Positions 63,510-64,000 of a stretch of 64,000 nucleotides of DNA are shown here, one piece after another (positions within the stretch are counted from its first letter, which is position 1; the number at the start of each line of letters is the position of its first letter). Position numbers and translations under genes: made by a program. Below the pieces are notes generated by a model. The model was given only the letters and a program-made list of their open reading frames with translations. It was not told the origin of the DNA and ran no database searches. Source of the DNA: Chitinophaga pinensis DSM 2588 (GTDB taxonomy: Bacteria > Bacteroidota > Bacteroidia > Chitinophagales > Chitinophagaceae); assembly GCF_000024005.1 (NCBI RefSeq), contig NC_013132.1:4892001-4956000 (forward strand), in the 5' to 3' direction.

Positions 63510-64000
63510 TTAAAGTTTATAGGAAGCTTGTGCGCGTTCGATATCTGCGAGCGCTGTTTGTACTGCTGCGAAGGCCACGGAAAGTTGCAGACGCGCGTTG
63601 GTCAGCTGGTTCTGGGCATCCAGCAATTCTATATAGAGCAGCTGTCCTGCTTTATAGACCTTGGACTGGTCATTGTAATATTTTTCGGAGAGTTGTAATT
63701 GTTCGTGTGCGCTGTTAAAATTGGCTACAGCGGTGTGGTAATTGTTTTCTGCCGTCTGTTGTTCCAGCTGGAAGGAGAGACTGGCTTCATTGTAAGCCGC
63801 CTGGATGTTGCTTACATCGATCGCTGCCTGTTGTGCTTTGTATTTGCGTTGTCCGGCAGCAAAGAGGTCCCATTGCAGGTTTACGCCCCACATGTAATAC
63901 CTGGACTGACTGTTTACTTTGAAGTTGAAGTCCTGTGAACCGAGATCCAGGAAGGTGCTGAGTTTCGGTACGAGATAAGACTTTGACTGGCGATAGGTAA
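63510..64000 (-). CDS. TolC-family outer-membrane protein (partial, N-terminus outside window)
   Basis: Only the C-terminal about 163 residues lie in the window; the frame stays open to the window end. The segment WGVNLQWDLFAAGQRKYK followed by long amphipathic helices (QAAIDVSNIQAAYNEA, ANFNSAHEQLQLSEKYYND) and AGQLLYIELLDAQNQLTNARLQLS is typical of TolC/OprM proteins. It is the first gene of the RND efflux operon and forms the outer-membrane channel. Confidence 0.9.
   Translation of the reverse strand, partial: TYRQSKSYLVPKLSTFLDLGSQDFNFKVNSQSRYYMWGVNLQWDLFAAGQRKYKAQQAAIDVSNIQAAYNEASLSFQLEQQTAENNYHTAVANFNSAHEQLQLSEKYYNDQSKVYKAGQLLYIELLDAQNQLTNARLQLSVAFAAVQTALADIERAQASYKL

Overview
The window looks like a chromosomal segment from a Bacteroidota soil or plant-associated bacterium, most probably Chitinophaga or a close Chitinophagaceae relative. 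The evidence is SusC/SusD and TonB receptor genes, STN and FecR proteins, a T9SS type A sorting domain, GH92 and GH20 enzymes, many SPII lipoproteins, TAnnTTTG-like promoter elements and weak Shine-Dalgarno signals. No rRNA, tRNA or CRISPR array was seen. The genus is inferred from gene style, not from a search.

Layout. 0.4-2.5 kb: putrescine synthesis pair aguBA. 2.5-4.4 kb: STN protein with surface repeats. 4.45-10.3 kb: cobalamin riboswitch followed by a B12-uptake locus (BtuG-like lipoprotein, BtuB-like receptor, second BtuG-like lipoprotein, surface lipoprotein). 10.3-13.1 kb: GH20-like enzyme, cold-shock protein, OYE reductase. 13.3-14.8 kb: bactofilin plus an actin-like ATPase whose motif order indicates circular permutation. 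15.3-21.1 kb: terpene synthase, hybrid histidine kinase, M1 peptidase. 22.9-24.3 kb: IS4-family insertion sequence. 24.5-27.2 kb: AhpD-like/SDR/symporter operon. 27.3-34.2 kb: DUF1304 protein, OmpA-like protein, SusCD pair. 34.4-38.8 kb: sensor kinase and small stress or housekeeping genes. 38.9-43.9 kb: minus-strand cluster of Hpt protein, sigma-54 activator, a 1.4 kb noncoding interval filled with a hairpin array, glycosyltransferase and a membrane-anchored response regulator. 44-50.7 kb: RhlE-type helicase, MscS channel, VOC protein, T9SS protein and a 1026-residue repeat/OmpA protein. 51-59 kb: GH92 mannosidase, orphan FecR, Na+/H+ antiporter, degenerate LuxR-type regulator, SGNH hydrolase. 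59.3-64 kb: RND efflux operon, cut off by the window end.

Three things stand out. (1) Positions 40814-41946 hold eleven GC-rich hairpins at about 112-bp spacing, of two alternating types whose stems differ by a compensatory base-pair change; no protein or known element explains them. (2) The actin-like protein at 13771-14826 carries its phosphate-1 motif at the C-terminus instead of the N-terminus and is translationally close to a bactofilin, suggesting a permuted-actin/bactofilin cytoskeletal pair. (3) A heptanucleotide repeat family (AATTAGG/AATTAAG) sits in at least eight intergenic regions, usually starting exactly at gene 3' ends, sometimes providing the stop codon, and often forming inverted pairs around a terminator hairpin.

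Minor themes: several signalling proteins are unusual (a receiver lacking its phosphoacceptor Asp, a receiver with a C-terminal membrane anchor, an Hpt protein beside a sigma-54 activator, a FecR without its sigma factor).
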